DNA of 64,000 nucleotides from the NCBI RefSeq assembly GCF_900142935.1, contig NZ_FSRS01000001.1, positions 506,001 through 570,000 on the forward strand, in the 5' to 3' direction. The stretch comes from Rhodovulum sp. ES.010 (lineage in GTDB: Bacteria; Pseudomonadota; Alphaproteobacteria; Rhodobacterales; Rhodobacteraceae). Made by a program: the position numbers and the translations under genes. The notes beneath the pieces are model-generated. The model was not told the origin of the DNA. It searched no databases and was given only the letters and a program-made list of their open reading frames with translations. The stretch's first letter is position 1. Each line of letters opens with the position of its first letter. Positions 1-8,414 of the stretch are shown here, one piece after another.

Positions 1-925
1 CCATCTGCGCCACCGTGGACCAGGCCAGCGCCGTCTTGATCGCGCTTTGCGTCAGCATCACGACCGCGCCGAACAGCGCGGTGAAGCCGCCCAGCATCAC
101 CAGGGCGGCCATCGCCCCGGGGCTTGCCTGCACGAGCTCTGCGGTGCGCAGCAGGAGCACCCCGCCGGCATTGACGATCCCCGCATGCAAGAGCGCCGAG
201 ACCGGGGTCGGGGCCTCCATCACCTCGGTCAGCCAGCCGTGCAGCGGGAAGGCCGCGGTCTTGAGCGCCGCGGCCAGGACCAGGAGGGCCGCGGCGGCCT
301 GCGCGGCGGGGGGCAGGCCCCCGGCCGCGACCGCGGCGCCCATGGCGGCCAGGTCGGCCGTTCCGAAGGCGGCGAGGCACAGCGCGGCGGCCGCGAGCAG
401 CGCCGCGTCGCCGGCGTGCCAGACCAGGGCGAACTTCGTCGCCGCGCGCCGGGCTTCGGGGCGGTCGGGGTAGAACAGCAGCAGCCGCCGCAGCGCCGCG
501 CCGATCGCGACGAAGGCGAGGATCAGGGTCGCGAGGCTGCCCGCCTGCACGAGGACCAGCACCGCGGCGAGCGTGGCCAGCATCAGCCCGTGAAACGCGC
601 CTTCGCGCGCCTCGCCGTCGAGGTAGCTGCGCGAATAGCGCGTCACGATCCAGCCGATGAAGGCGACGAGCAGCGCCATCGTGGCGCCCAGGCCGTCGAG
701 GCGCAGCGCCAGGAGCACCGGCCCGTCGAACAGGGCGCGCTGGGCGGGCCCGGCGACGAGGAGTTGCGCGAGCCCCAGCCCCGCCAGCGCCAGCGCGGCG
801 AGGGCGGCGATCTCGGCGAGGCGCGGAAGGGCGCGGGGGCGGCGCCCGGGATGGCGGAGGGCAAGCGCGGCGACGGCCAGCAGGACGAGCGGCGCGAGAA
901 AACCCATCGGCGGGATCGAGGACAT
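1..925 (-). CDS. NuoL/DabB-like proton-channel membrane subunit, 3' end off window
   Basis: Only the first 308 residues are in the window; the gene runs off the left edge. The visible part is a very hydrophobic, Ala/Leu-rich multi-pass membrane protein of the NADH-quinone oxidoreductase subunit 5 / Mrp antiporter superfamily, with the conserved block around KTAAFPLHGWLTEVMEAPTP and the SALLHAGIVNAGG stretch typical of NuoL. The short loop LLLFYPDRPEARRAA is typical of NuoL-like proteins paired with DUF2309 (DabA), the inorganic-carbon accumulation complex DabAB. I infer DabB rather than a Complex I subunit, also because it stands alone next to a LysR regulator. The start at 925 is set by an AGGGAGG ribosome site about 8 nt upstream. 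A DabA gene just outside the left edge would confirm the call. Confidence 0.72.
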   Translation of the reverse strand, partial: MSSIPPMGFLAPLVLLAVAALALRHPGRRPRALPRLAEIAALAALALAGLGLAQLLVAGPAQRALFDGPVLLALRLDGLGATMALLVAFIGWIVTRYSRSYLDGEAREGAFHGLMLATLAAVLVLVQAGSLATLILAFVAIGAALRRLLLFYPDRPEARRAATKFALVWHAGDAALLAAAALCLAAFGTADLAAMGAAVAAGGLPPAAQAAAALLVLAAALKTAAFPLHGWLTEVMEAPTPVSALLHAGIVNAGGVLLLRTAELVQASPGAMAALVMLGGFTALFGAVVMLTQSAIKTALAWSTVAQM

Positions 926-976
926 GGCGTGGCCTCCCTGTCGGTTGCGGTCGCCCAGCAATTAGCGCTGGCCATG

Positions 977-1002
977 CCGCAAAAAAATTACATATTTTGC
1001 GG
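977..1002. promoter_or_regulatory. 26-bp dyad, likely LysR operator
   Basis: A perfect inverted repeat, CCGCAAAA at 977-984 and TTTTGCGG at 995-1002, separated by a 10-bp A/T-rich spacer. It sits in the 107-bp gap between the divergent NuoL/DabB-like gene and the LysR gene, where LysR-type regulators usually bind and autoregulate. It is strikingly AT-rich against its surroundings. Binding by the neighbouring LysR protein is inference. Confidence 0.6.
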
Positions 1003-1032
1003 AAAGACGTTCGTTTTGATCGAAGGGTCGGC

Positions 1033-1917
1033 ATGCTCAACCTGCATCACCTGCGTCTGTTCCGGGCGGTCGCCCGCGACGGAACGCTCACCGGGGCGGC
1101 CCGCGCGCTCAACCTGTCGCAATCGGCGGTGTCGGCGCAGATACGGACGCTGGAGGCGGCGCTGGGCCACGACCTGTTCGAGCGGCGGGGGCGGGGGCTC
1201 GTGCTGACCGAGGCGGGCCGGATCGCGCTGGACCATGCCGAGGCGATCTTCCGCACCGCCGACGACCTGAGCGCCACCCTGCGCGAGGCGGGGCGGGCGC
1301 GGCGGGCGCTGCGGATCGGGGCGCTGGCCACGCTGTCGCGCAACTTCCAGATGGCGTTCCTGCGGCCGCTCGTCGGGCGGGCGGATGTCGAGCTCGTGCT
1401 GCGCTCCGGCTCGCAGGCGGAGCTGCTTCGGGGGCTCGACGCGTTGTCGCTGGACGTGGTCCTGACGGACCTGCTTCCCGCCCGCGATGCCGCCAGCCCC
1501 TATCTCGTGCACCGGCTGGCGGAGCAGCCCGTGGGGCTGATCGGCACGCCGGCGCGGGTCGGCGCCGGGGGGCGGTCGCTGGCGGACGTGCTGAACGCCG
1601 AGCCGGTGATCCTGCCCACGCCCGAATCCGCCCTGCGGGCGGGCTTCGACGCGCTGGCCGAACGGCTGGGAATCGTGCCGCGGATCGCCGCCGAGGCCGA
1701 CGACATGGCGATGATGCGGCTTCTTGCGCGCGAGGATGCGGGCCTGGCGGTGATTCCGCCGATCGTGGTGCGGGACGAGTTGACCGCGGGCACGCTTGTC
1801 GAATGCGCGCAGCTGGACGGGATCAGCGAAGCCTTCTGCGCCGTGACCCTGCAGCGGCGGTTCCCCAATCCGCTGCTGGCCGAGGTGCTGCACGCGGAGG
1901 GGTTTCCGGCGGTGTGA
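1033..1917 (+). CDS. LysR-family transcriptional regulator
   Basis: A 294-residue LysR-type regulator. The N-terminal winged helix-turn-helix covers about residues 1-60 (LNLHHLRLFRAVARDGTLTGAA, then LNLSQSAVSAQIRTLEAALG), followed by a linker helix and a periplasmic-binding-protein-like effector domain from about residue 90 to the end. The start at 1033 is preferred over an in-frame ATG at 997 because the LysR helix-turn-helix normally begins within a few residues of the start and GAAGGG lies 5 nt upstream; the longer version would also bury the dyad at 977-1002. It is divergent from the NuoL/DabB-like gene and probably controls it. The effector is unknown; an inorganic-carbon or redox signal is only a guess from context. 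Confidence 0.9.
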   Translation: MLNLHHLRLFRAVARDGTLTGAARALNLSQSAVSAQIRTLEAALGHDLFERRGRGLVLTEAGRIALDHAEAIFRTADDLSATLREAGRARRALRIGALATLSRNFQMAFLRPLVGRADVELVLRSGSQAELLRGLDALSLDVVLTDLLPARDAASPYLVHRLAEQPVGLIGTPARVGAGGRSLADVLNAEPVILPTPESALRAGFDALAERLGIVPRIAAEADDMAMMRLLAREDAGLAVIPPIVVRDELTAGTLVECAQLDGISEAFCAVTLQRRFPNPLLAEVLHAEGFPAV

Positions 1918-1985
1918 CGGCGCCGCGGCCGGCGCGGGTTTGACAGGTCGTGTGTCGCGTGAAAGCCTGCCGAAGGGGGGAAGGC

Positions 1986-3302
1986 ATGGACGCCGAACGC
2001 AAGACGAACATCTTCGTCGCGGGGCTGGATCCGTTCAACCTGCGCCTGCTGCAAAGCGTGCGCCGTGCCGATCGCTACGCGTTCCACCCGCTCTACGAGC
2101 TTGAGGAGATCACCTACGCGCCGAGCTTCGACATCGAGGCGCTGCTGGACAAGGGCCGGGCGATCCTGCGCGATTTCGACGGGCCGGTCGACGCCATCGT
2201 CGGCTACTGGGATTTTCCCTCGATCGTGATGCTGCCGATCCTGCGGCGCGAGATCGGATTGCCCGGCCCCAGCCTGGAAAGCGTCCTGCGGTGCCAGCAC
2301 AAGTACTGGAGCCGCCGGGAGCAGGCCGGGGCCGTGCCCGAGACGGTGCCGCGATTCGCGCTGGTCGATCCCTTCGAGGCCGATGCCGGCGATCCGCCGC
2401 TGCCCTATCCGTTCTGGATCAAGCCGGTCACGTCGCATTCCTCGATCCTGGGGTTCCGGGTCCGGAACCGGGCCGACTACGCGCATGCTCTGTCCGAGAT
2501 GCGGGCCGGCATCCATCGCTTCGCCGGACCGCTGGAGGTGCTGATGGGGTATGCCGACCTGCCGGACGAGATCGCGGCGGCGGGGGCCGCGCAATGCATC
2601 GCCGAGGAGATCATCTCGACGGGCCGGCAATGCACGCTGGAAGGCTACGTCTTCGAGGGCGAGACGACGGTCTACGGCATCGTCGACTCGATCCGCGGCC
2701 GCAACCGCTCCAGCCTCGAACGCTACGAATACCCCTCGGCGCTGCCCGAACCGGTCAAGGCGCGGATGCGCTCCTACGCGGCGACGGTGCTGGAGCGGAT
2801 CGGCCTGGACGACACGCCCTTCAACATGGAGTTCTTCTACCAAGCACGGGACAAGCGGTTGTCGCTGCTGGAGATCAATGCGCGCATCTCCAAGTCGCAC
2901 AGCCCGATCTTCGACAAGGTCGAGGGCGTGCCGCACAAGGAGGTGATGATCGACGTGGCGTTGGGGCGCCGGCCCGAGTTTCCCGCCCGGCGCGGCGCCT
3001 ATCGCTACGCCGCCAAGTTCATGCCCCGGCTCTACGGCCATTCCGACGACGAGATCGTGACCCACGCCCCGTCCGAGGCGGAGGTCCGCGCGCTGGAGGC
3101 GCGCTACCCCGGCACCGACATCAAGATGCATGTCGACCAGGGGATGCGGCTGCGGGACGATCACCATTACGACGAGTACAGCCACGAACTGGCGGCGATC
3201 TTCATGGGGGCCGACAGCCGCGACGCGCTGCACGCCAATTTCCGCCGCCTGTTCGACGAGATGGACATTCGCACCGCCCGGCCGGGACGGACCCCGCAAT
3301 GA
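1986..3302 (+). CDS. ATP-grasp superfamily ligase
   Basis: A 438-residue ATP-grasp protein. The N-terminal third is a Rossmann-like pre-grasp domain. The ATP-grasp fold follows, with conserved-looking strands near residues 206-225 (AEEIISTGRQCTLEGYVFEG), an FNMEFF segment near 280 and the metal-binding LLEINAR near 294. It lacks any biotin-carboxyl-carrier or carboxyltransferase part, so the common automatic name biotin carboxylase is misleading. Members of this fold make carboxylate-amine bonds (for example peptide-like ligases such as carnosine synthase) via acyl phosphates. It is first in an operon and overlaps the next gene, an S15-type hydrolase, by 4 nt, so the two are likely co-translated. 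The start at 1986 follows GAAGGGGGGAAGG; an upstream in-frame ATG at 1950 lacks such a site. A TTGACA lies at 1940-1945, but I see no good -10 partner. Substrate unknown. Confidence 0.85.
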   Translation: MDAERKTNIFVAGLDPFNLRLLQSVRRADRYAFHPLYELEEITYAPSFDIEALLDKGRAILRDFDGPVDAIVGYWDFPSIVMLPILRREIGLPGPSLESVLRCQHKYWSRREQAGAVPETVPRFALVDPFEADAGDPPLPYPFWIKPVTSHSSILGFRVRNRADYAHALSEMRAGIHRFAGPLEVLMGYADLPDEIAAAGAAQCIAEEIISTGRQCTLEGYVFEGETTVYGIVDSIRGRNRSSLERYEYPSALPEPVKARMRSYAATVLERIGLDDTPFNMEFFYQARDKRLSLLEINARISKSHSPIFDKVEGVPHKEVMIDVALGRRPEFPARRGAYRYAAKFMPRLYGHSDDEIVTHAPSEAEVRALEARYPGTDIKMHVDQGMRLRDDHHYDEYSHELAAIFMGADSRDALHANFRRLFDEMDIRTARPGRTPQ

Positions 3303-5329
3303 GCGCGCCGGCCGTCCGCACCGCGTTTCCCCGCGCCATCCGCGACCGCGAGACCGTGTGGATCCCGATGCGCGACGGGGCGCGGCTGGCCGCGCGCATC
3401 TGGCTGCCCGAGGATGCCGAGTCCGACCCGGTGCCCGCGGTGCTGGAATACATCCCCTACCGGCGGCGCGATTTCACCCGCGCGCGCGACTCGGTCATGC
3501 ACGCGTACGTCGCCGGCCACGGCTATGCCTGCGTCCGGGTCGACCTGCGCGGCAGCGGCGATTCCGACGGCGTTCTGCGCGACGAATACCTGGAACAGGA
3601 GTTGCAGGACGGCTGCGACGTGATCGAGTGGCTGGCCGCGCAGCCCTGGTGCAGCGGCACGGTGGGGATGATCGGGATATCCTGGGGCGGGTTCAACGGG
3701 CTGCAGATCGCCGCGCGCCAGCCGCCGGCGCTGGGCGCGATCATCACCGCCTGTTCCACCGACGACCGCTATGCCGACGACATCCACCACATGGGCGGCT
3801 GCCTGCTGGGCGACAACCTGTCCTGGGCCTCGGTGATGTTCTCCTACACCTCGCTGCCGCCCGACCCGCAGGTCGTGGGCGCGCGCTGGCGCGACATGTG
3901 GACCGAGCGGCTGGAGCGCAGCGGGCTGTGGCTGGAAACCTGGCTGCGGCACCAGCGCCGCGACGCCTATTGGCGCCACGGCTCGGTCTGCGAGGATTAC
4001 GCGGCGGTGCGCTGCCCGGTGATGGCGGTCAGCGGCTGGGCGGACGGCTATTCGAACGCGGTGTTCCGGCTGTTGGCCAACCTCGACGGGCCGCGCCAGG
4101 GGCTCATCGGGCCGTGGAGCCACAAGTACCCCCATATCGGCGTGCCCGGCCCGGCCATCGGGTTCCTGCAGGAATGCGTGCGCTGGTGGGACCACTGGCT
4201 GAAAGGCATCGACGCCGGCGTGGACGACGACCCGATGCTGCGGGTCTGGATGCAGGACAGCGTGCCGCCCAGCGCGCGGTACGCGCACCGGCCCGGCCGC
4301 TGGGTGGCCGAGCCGGACTGGCCGTCCTCGAACGTCAGGACGGTGCGCCGCGGGCTGGGGCCGGGGGCGATCCTGGCCGAGGGCGACACCGGGCCGGAGG
4401 CCGACCTGCCGATCCAGTCGCCGCTGACGCTGGGGCTTTTCGCGGGCAAATGGTGTTCCTACGCCGCCGGTCCCGACCTCGCGCACGATCAGCGGCAGGA
4501 GGATGGCGGGGCGCTGATCTTCGACAGCGCGCCGCTCGACGCGCCGCTGGAAATCCTGGGTCGGGTCTGCGTCGAACTCACCCTGTCCAGCGACCGGCCG
4601 CTGGCCATGGTCGCGGTGCGGCTGTCCGATGTCGCCCCGGACGACAAGGCCACCCGCGTCACCTACGGCATGCTGAACCTGACCCACCGCACCTCGCGCC
4701 AGCATCCCGAGCCGCTGGAACCGGGCAAGCGCTATACCGTGCGGATCGGGATGAACGACATCGCCCAGTCCTTTCCCGCCGGGCACCGGCTGCGCCTGGC
4801 GGTCTCGACCTCCTACTGGCCGCTGGCCTGGCCTTCGCCCGCGCCCGTGCGCCTGACGATCCATCCCCGGCAGAGCGCGCTCGACTTGCCGGTGCGCGCG
4901 CCGCGCCCCGCGGATGACGGCCTGCGCGCGTTCGGCCCCCCCGAGGGGGCGGCGCCCACGCCCCGGCGCGTGGTCGAGACCGGGCATCACAACTGGCTGG
5001 TGCATCGCGACCTTGCACGGGACCTCTCGACGCTGGAGGTGATCAACGACAACGGCATCCTGCATCTCGACGAGATCGACCTCGACGTGGAGAACCGCGC
5101 CTTCGAGTGGTATTCCGCCCAGGGCGACGATTTCCTCTCGCCGCGGGGCGAGACGCGCCTCCTGCGCGGGCTGAAGCGCGACGACTGGGCGGTGCGCACC
5201 GAGGCGCGCACGGTCCTGACCTCGACGCCCGCGGAGTTTCGCATCTCCGCCGATCTCGATGCCTGGGAGGACGGCAACCGGGTCTTCTGCCGGAGCTGGA
5301 ATCTGTCGCTGCCGCGGGATTTCGTATGA
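3299..5329 (+). CDS. S15 / CocE-NonD family hydrolase
   Basis: A 676-residue alpha/beta hydrolase of the CocE/NonD (X-Pro dipeptidyl-peptidase S15) family. The nucleophile elbow GISWGG places the catalytic serine near residue 128, the histidine is probably in GPWSHKYPH near residue 275, and RGSGDSDG near 80 is the usual oxyanion region. A C-terminal jelly-roll binding domain follows from about residue 330 to 560. About 115 further residues with a distinct, less familiar sequence complete the protein. Family members hydrolyse acyl or peptide bonds (cocaine esterase, alpha-amino-acid ester hydrolase, X-Pro dipeptidyl peptidase). I see no signal peptide, so it probably acts in the cytoplasm. Its start codon overlaps the stop of the ATP-grasp gene (ATGA), which argues for a shared pathway. 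Confidence 0.88.
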   Translation: MSAPAVRTAFPRAIRDRETVWIPMRDGARLAARIWLPEDAESDPVPAVLEYIPYRRRDFTRARDSVMHAYVAGHGYACVRVDLRGSGDSDGVLRDEYLEQELQDGCDVIEWLAAQPWCSGTVGMIGISWGGFNGLQIAARQPPALGAIITACSTDDRYADDIHHMGGCLLGDNLSWASVMFSYTSLPPDPQVVGARWRDMWTERLERSGLWLETWLRHQRRDAYWRHGSVCEDYAAVRCPVMAVSGWADGYSNAVFRLLANLDGPRQGLIGPWSHKYPHIGVPGPAIGFLQECVRWWDHWLKGIDAGVDDDPMLRVWMQDSVPPSARYAHRPGRWVAEPDWPSSNVRTVRRGLGPGAILAEGDTGPEADLPIQSPLTLGLFAGKWCSYAAGPDLAHDQRQEDGGALIFDSAPLDAPLEILGRVCVELTLSSDRPLAMVAVRLSDVAPDDKATRVTYGMLNLTHRTSRQHPEPLEPGKRYTVRIGMNDIAQSFPAGHRLRLAVSTSYWPLAWPSPAPVRLTIHPRQSALDLPVRAPRPADDGLRAFGPPEGAAPTPRRVVETGHHNWLVHRDLARDLSTLEVINDNGILHLDEIDLDVENRAFEWYSAQGDDFLSPRGETRLLRGLKRDDWAVRTEARTVLTSTPAEFRISADLDAWEDGNRVFCRSWNLSLPRDFV

Positions 5330-5660
5330 GCGCCCGGAAACCGCCCGGCGTCGCGCGGCGTTGCCGCCGCGGAAGGTGCCGAAAGCGTTTGAACTCCGCG
5401 ACGATTTTGTGAACACTCCGGCCGAACGAGGGGGGCGAGGGCCGATGACGGTCATTCACCCGCACAGACCCGAAGCAGCGGCCCGAGGCGCCGCCGCGAC
5501 CGTTCTGGCCGCGTTCACGGCGATACGGGCGGCGGGCCGCCCCGTCCCGAACGACAATAACGCCCGTGCCCTCGCGTCGGGGGCGGGCGGCTTTCCAAGA
5601 CGCGACGAGGCCCCGAGCCACGACACAGGCAAACATCACATGGTCCAACTGGAGATCACC
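5330..5660 (+). other. 331-bp non-coding gap before the binding-protein gene
   Basis: No credible gene is seen between the S15-type hydrolase and the solute-binding protein. Upstream in-frame extension of the binding protein is possible on paper but has no export signal at its start and poor coding character. The interval ends with a clear GGAG ribosome site at 5651-5654. It could hold a separate promoter for the transporter genes; I could not find a convincing -35/-10 pair. Confidence 0.6.
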
Positions 5661-7253
5661 ATGAAACTCAGAAACCTCATGGCCACGGCCGGCGTGCTGG
5701 CCCTTCTCGGCACGGGCGCGTCCGCCGCCCAGACCCTCGTCTACTGCTCCGAGGGCTCGCCCGAGGGCTTCGACCCGGCGCTCTACACCTCGGGCACCAC
5801 CTTCGATGCCTCCTCGCACCCGGTCTTCAACCGCCTGGTGGAGTTCGAGACGGGCACCACGAATGTCGTGCCGGGCCTCGCCGAAAGCTACGAGGCGTCC
5901 GAGGACGGGCTGGAATACACCTTCAAGCTGCGCCAGGGGGTGAAGTTCCATTCCAGCGACCAGTTCACGCCGAGCCGCGACTTCAACGCCGATGACGTGA
6001 TCTTCACCTTCGAGCGCCAGTGGAAGGACGACCACCCCTACAACGAGGTCTCGGGCGGCACCTGGGAATATTTCGAGTACATGGGGATGTCCGATCTCAT
6101 CAAGGAGATCGTGAAGGTCGACGACTACACGGTGAAGTTCGTCCTGAACCGGCCGGAGGCGCCGTTCATCGCCAACATGGCGATGGATTTCGCCTCGATC
6201 CAGTCGAAGGAATATGGCGACGCGATGATGGAGGCGGGCACGCCGGAGATGCTGAACCAGCAGCCCATCGGCACCGGCCCGTTCCAGTTCGTCGCCTACC
6301 AGAAGGACGCGGTGATCCGCTATGCCGCGAATCCCGACTACTGGAAGGACGGCCTGCCCAAGGTCGACAACCTGATCTTCGCGATCACCACCGACAACTC
6401 GGTCCGCTACCAGAAGCTGAAGGCGGGCGAATGCCATGTCATGCCCTTTCCGAACCCGGCCGACGTGCAGGCGATGAAGGACGACCCCGAGGTCAACGTC
6501 CTCGAACAGGAAGGGCTGAACGTCGGCTACCTCGCCTACAACACGCAGATGGCGCCCTTCGACAACCCGAAGGTCCGCAAGGCGCTGAACATGGCGATCG
6601 ACAAGCAGGCCATCATCGACGTGGTGTTCCAGGGCACCGGGACGGCGGCCAAGAACCCGATCCCGCCGATCATGTGGTCCTATAACGACAACGTCGAGGA
6701 CGACCCGTTCGACCCCGAGGCCGCGCGCGCGATGCTGGAGGAAGAGGGTGTCAGCGACCTGTCGATGAAGGTCTGGGCGATGCCGGTGCAGCGGCCCTAC
6801 AACCCCAATGCGCGCCGCATGGCCGAGCTGATCCAGGAGGACTTCTCGCAGATCGGCGTCGATGTCGAGATCGTCACCTACGAATGGGGCGAGTATCTCG
6901 ACCGCTCGAAGGACGCCGACCGCGACGGCGCGGTGCTGCTGGGCTGGACCGGCGACAACGGCGACCCGGACAACTTCCTGGCGCTGCTCGGCTGCGACGG
7001 CGTGGGCGGGGCCAACCGCGCGCAATGGTGCCACGAGCCGTTCCAGGAGCTCCTGGAGGCCGGCAAGGTGACCTCGGACCGCGACGAGCGCACCGCGATC
7101 TACGAAGAGGCGCAGGCCGTCTTCAAGGAGCAGGCGCCCTGGGCGACCATCGCGCATTCGGTCGTGTTCATGCCGGTGCGCCCCGAGGTCGAGGGCTACA
7201 AGGTGCATCCGCTGGGCGGCCACATCTTCACCGAGGTGGGGCTGTCCGAGTGA
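5661..7253 (+). CDS. Dipeptide/oligopeptide-type ABC solute-binding protein
   Basis: A 530-residue periplasmic binding protein of the SBP_bac_5 (DppA/OppA) family. Residues 1-23 form a Sec signal peptide (MKLRNLMATAGVLALLGTG, cleavage after SAA). The mature start resembles DppA closely (TLVYCSEGSPEGFDPALYTS), followed by FNRLVEF and the family pattern of long two-lobed binding proteins. The start at 5661 is chosen over an in-frame ATG at 5640 because GGAG precedes it by 6 nt and the export signal begins there. It feeds the permeases and ATPases encoded downstream at 8411-12255. DppA relatives bind di- and tripeptides, 5-aminolevulinate or haem; the neighbouring ATP-grasp, S15 and M24 enzymes suggest a peptide or amide ligand here, which is inference. 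Confidence 0.92.
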   Translation: MKLRNLMATAGVLALLGTGASAAQTLVYCSEGSPEGFDPALYTSGTTFDASSHPVFNRLVEFETGTTNVVPGLAESYEASEDGLEYTFKLRQGVKFHSSDQFTPSRDFNADDVIFTFERQWKDDHPYNEVSGGTWEYFEYMGMSDLIKEIVKVDDYTVKFVLNRPEAPFIANMAMDFASIQSKEYGDAMMEAGTPEMLNQQPIGTGPFQFVAYQKDAVIRYAANPDYWKDGLPKVDNLIFAITTDNSVRYQKLKAGECHVMPFPNPADVQAMKDDPEVNVLEQEGLNVGYLAYNTQMAPFDNPKVRKALNMAIDKQAIIDVVFQGTGTAAKNPIPPIMWSYNDNVEDDPFDPEAARAMLEEEGVSDLSMKVWAMPVQRPYNPNARRMAELIQEDFSQIGVDVEIVTYEWGEYLDRSKDADRDGAVLLGWTGDNGDPDNFLALLGCDGVGGANRAQWCHEPFQELLEAGKVTSDRDERTAIYEEAQAVFKEQAPWATIAHSVVFMPVRPEVEGYKVHPLGGHIFTEVGLSE

Positions 7254-7267
7254 CGGCCTGACGACTG

Positions 7268-7295
7268 CGGGCGGGGCCGATGGCGGCCCCGCCCG
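7268..7295 (+). other. GC-rich stem-loop after the binding-protein gene
   Basis: An 11-bp stem (CGGGCGGGGCC at 7268-7278 with GGCCCCGCCCG at 7285-7295) and a 6-nt loop, 14 nt after the binding-protein stop, without a U tract. Such intercistronic hairpins commonly protect the upstream binding-protein mRNA so that it is made in excess of the permeases. That role is inferred by analogy. Confidence 0.6.
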
Positions 7296-7316
7296 GCTTA
7301 TGGGGGTTTCATCGAC

Positions 7317-8414
7317 ATGGCGTCGAAACTTGCGGACTATGCCGGGCTTGCGTCCCGGCTGGGGATGGATGCCGTGGCCCTGGTGCCCGGCCCCAACTTC
7401 ACCCGGATGACGGGCCACGGCTTTCACAGCAACGAACGCCCGCTGGTCGTGGTGGTCCCGGCCGAGGGACCGCCCGCGGCCATCGTGCCGAATCTGGAAC
7501 TGCGGTCCTTCGATCTTCTGGATTTTCCCGGCGCGGTATTCGACTGGCGCGACCAGGACGGCTACCAGCCCGCCTTCGAGGCGCTCGCCCGGCACATGCC
7601 GCTGGGGCGGCTGGCGGTCGAGGGGCAGGTGATGCGGGTCTTCGTCCATCACGCGCTGGCGGCCGCCTATCCGGGGCTCGACCTCGTCGATGCCGAACGC
7701 GAGATCTCTGCGCTGCGCCTGCGCAAGACCGGCGATGAGATCGCCGCGCTGGAGCGGGCCATCGCGATTTCCGAACGCGCCCTGGCCACCGTGCTGGACC
7801 GGGTGCGCCCCGGCCAGACCGAGAAGCAGGTCGAGCAGATGCTCATCCAGGCGCTGTTCGCCGAGGGGGCCGAGGACCTGGCCTTTCCGCCGATCGTGGC
7901 GGCCGCCGACAACTCGGCGCGGCCGCACGCCGCCGCCCGTCCCGACTACGCTATCCGGGCGGGCGATGCGCTGCTTCTGGATTTCGGCGCCCGCTGGGGC
8001 GGGTTCTGCGCCGACATCACCCGCACGGTGTTCGTCGGGCATGCCACCGACGAGGCGCTGGAGGTCTACGACACGGTTCTCAGCGCGAATCTCAAGGGCC
8101 ACGAGATCGCGAAACCGGGCGTCACCGCGCACGCCGTGGACGATGCGGTGATCTCGGTGCTCGAATCCTCGCCCTTCGCCGAGCATATCCGCACCAAGAC
8201 CGGCCACGGGCTGGGCCGCGAGGTGCACGAGGCGCCCTACATCATGCGCGGCAATCCCCAGCCGCTGGAGCCGGGCATGGTCTTCACCGACGAGCCGGGC
8301 CTGTACCGGCCGGGCGGGTTCGGGGTGCGCATCGAGGACGACATTCTCGTCACGGAAACCGGCTGCCAGTCATTGACCACCTTTCCCCGCGAGTTAATAG
8401 TGACCGCCTCATGA
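7317..8414 (+). CDS. M24-family Xaa-Pro-type peptidase
   Basis: A 365-residue creatinase/aminopeptidase-P-like protein. An N-terminal creatinase domain (about 1-130) precedes the pita-bread catalytic domain. All five metal ligands are visible: Asp in LLLDFG near residue 220, Asp in CADITRT near 231, His in GHGLGREVHE near 296, Glu in TDEPGLY near 323 and Glu in RIEDD near 339, so a dinuclear metal site should form. Family activities include cleavage of Xaa-Pro bonds, creatine and ectoine hydrolysis. It lies inside the transporter operon, between the binding protein and the first permease, and its stop overlaps the permease start by 4 nt. It probably hydrolyses the imported compound or its product in the cytoplasm. 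Whether the bond is Xaa-Pro cannot be told from sequence. Confidence 0.9.
   Translation: MASKLADYAGLASRLGMDAVALVPGPNFTRMTGHGFHSNERPLVVVVPAEGPPAAIVPNLELRSFDLLDFPGAVFDWRDQDGYQPAFEALARHMPLGRLAVEGQVMRVFVHHALAAAYPGLDLVDAEREISALRLRKTGDEIAALERAIAISERALATVLDRVRPGQTEKQVEQMLIQALFAEGAEDLAFPPIVAAADNSARPHAAARPDYAIRAGDALLLDFGARWGGFCADITRTVFVGHATDEALEVYDTVLSANLKGHEIAKPGVTAHAVDDAVISVLESSPFAEHIRTKTGHGLGREVHEAPYIMRGNPQPLEPGMVFTDEPGLYRPGGFGVRIEDDILVTETGCQSLTTFPRELIVTAS

Noticed and set aside
1500..3299. A 599-residue minus-strand open frame opposite LysR and the ATP-grasp gene
   Set aside because: It lies fully antisense to two well-supported genes, is Arg/Gln/Asp/His-rich as expected from the complement of GC-rich codons, and has no family motif.
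1986..3302. Biotin carboxylase
   Set aside because: Only an ATP-grasp fold is present; carboxylase-specific and biotin-carrier regions are missing.
5043..8228. A 1061-residue minus-strand open frame antisense to the binding protein and M24 peptidase
   Set aside because: The real plus-strand genes show a signal peptide and catalytic motifs; the antisense product is low-complexity and has no start context.
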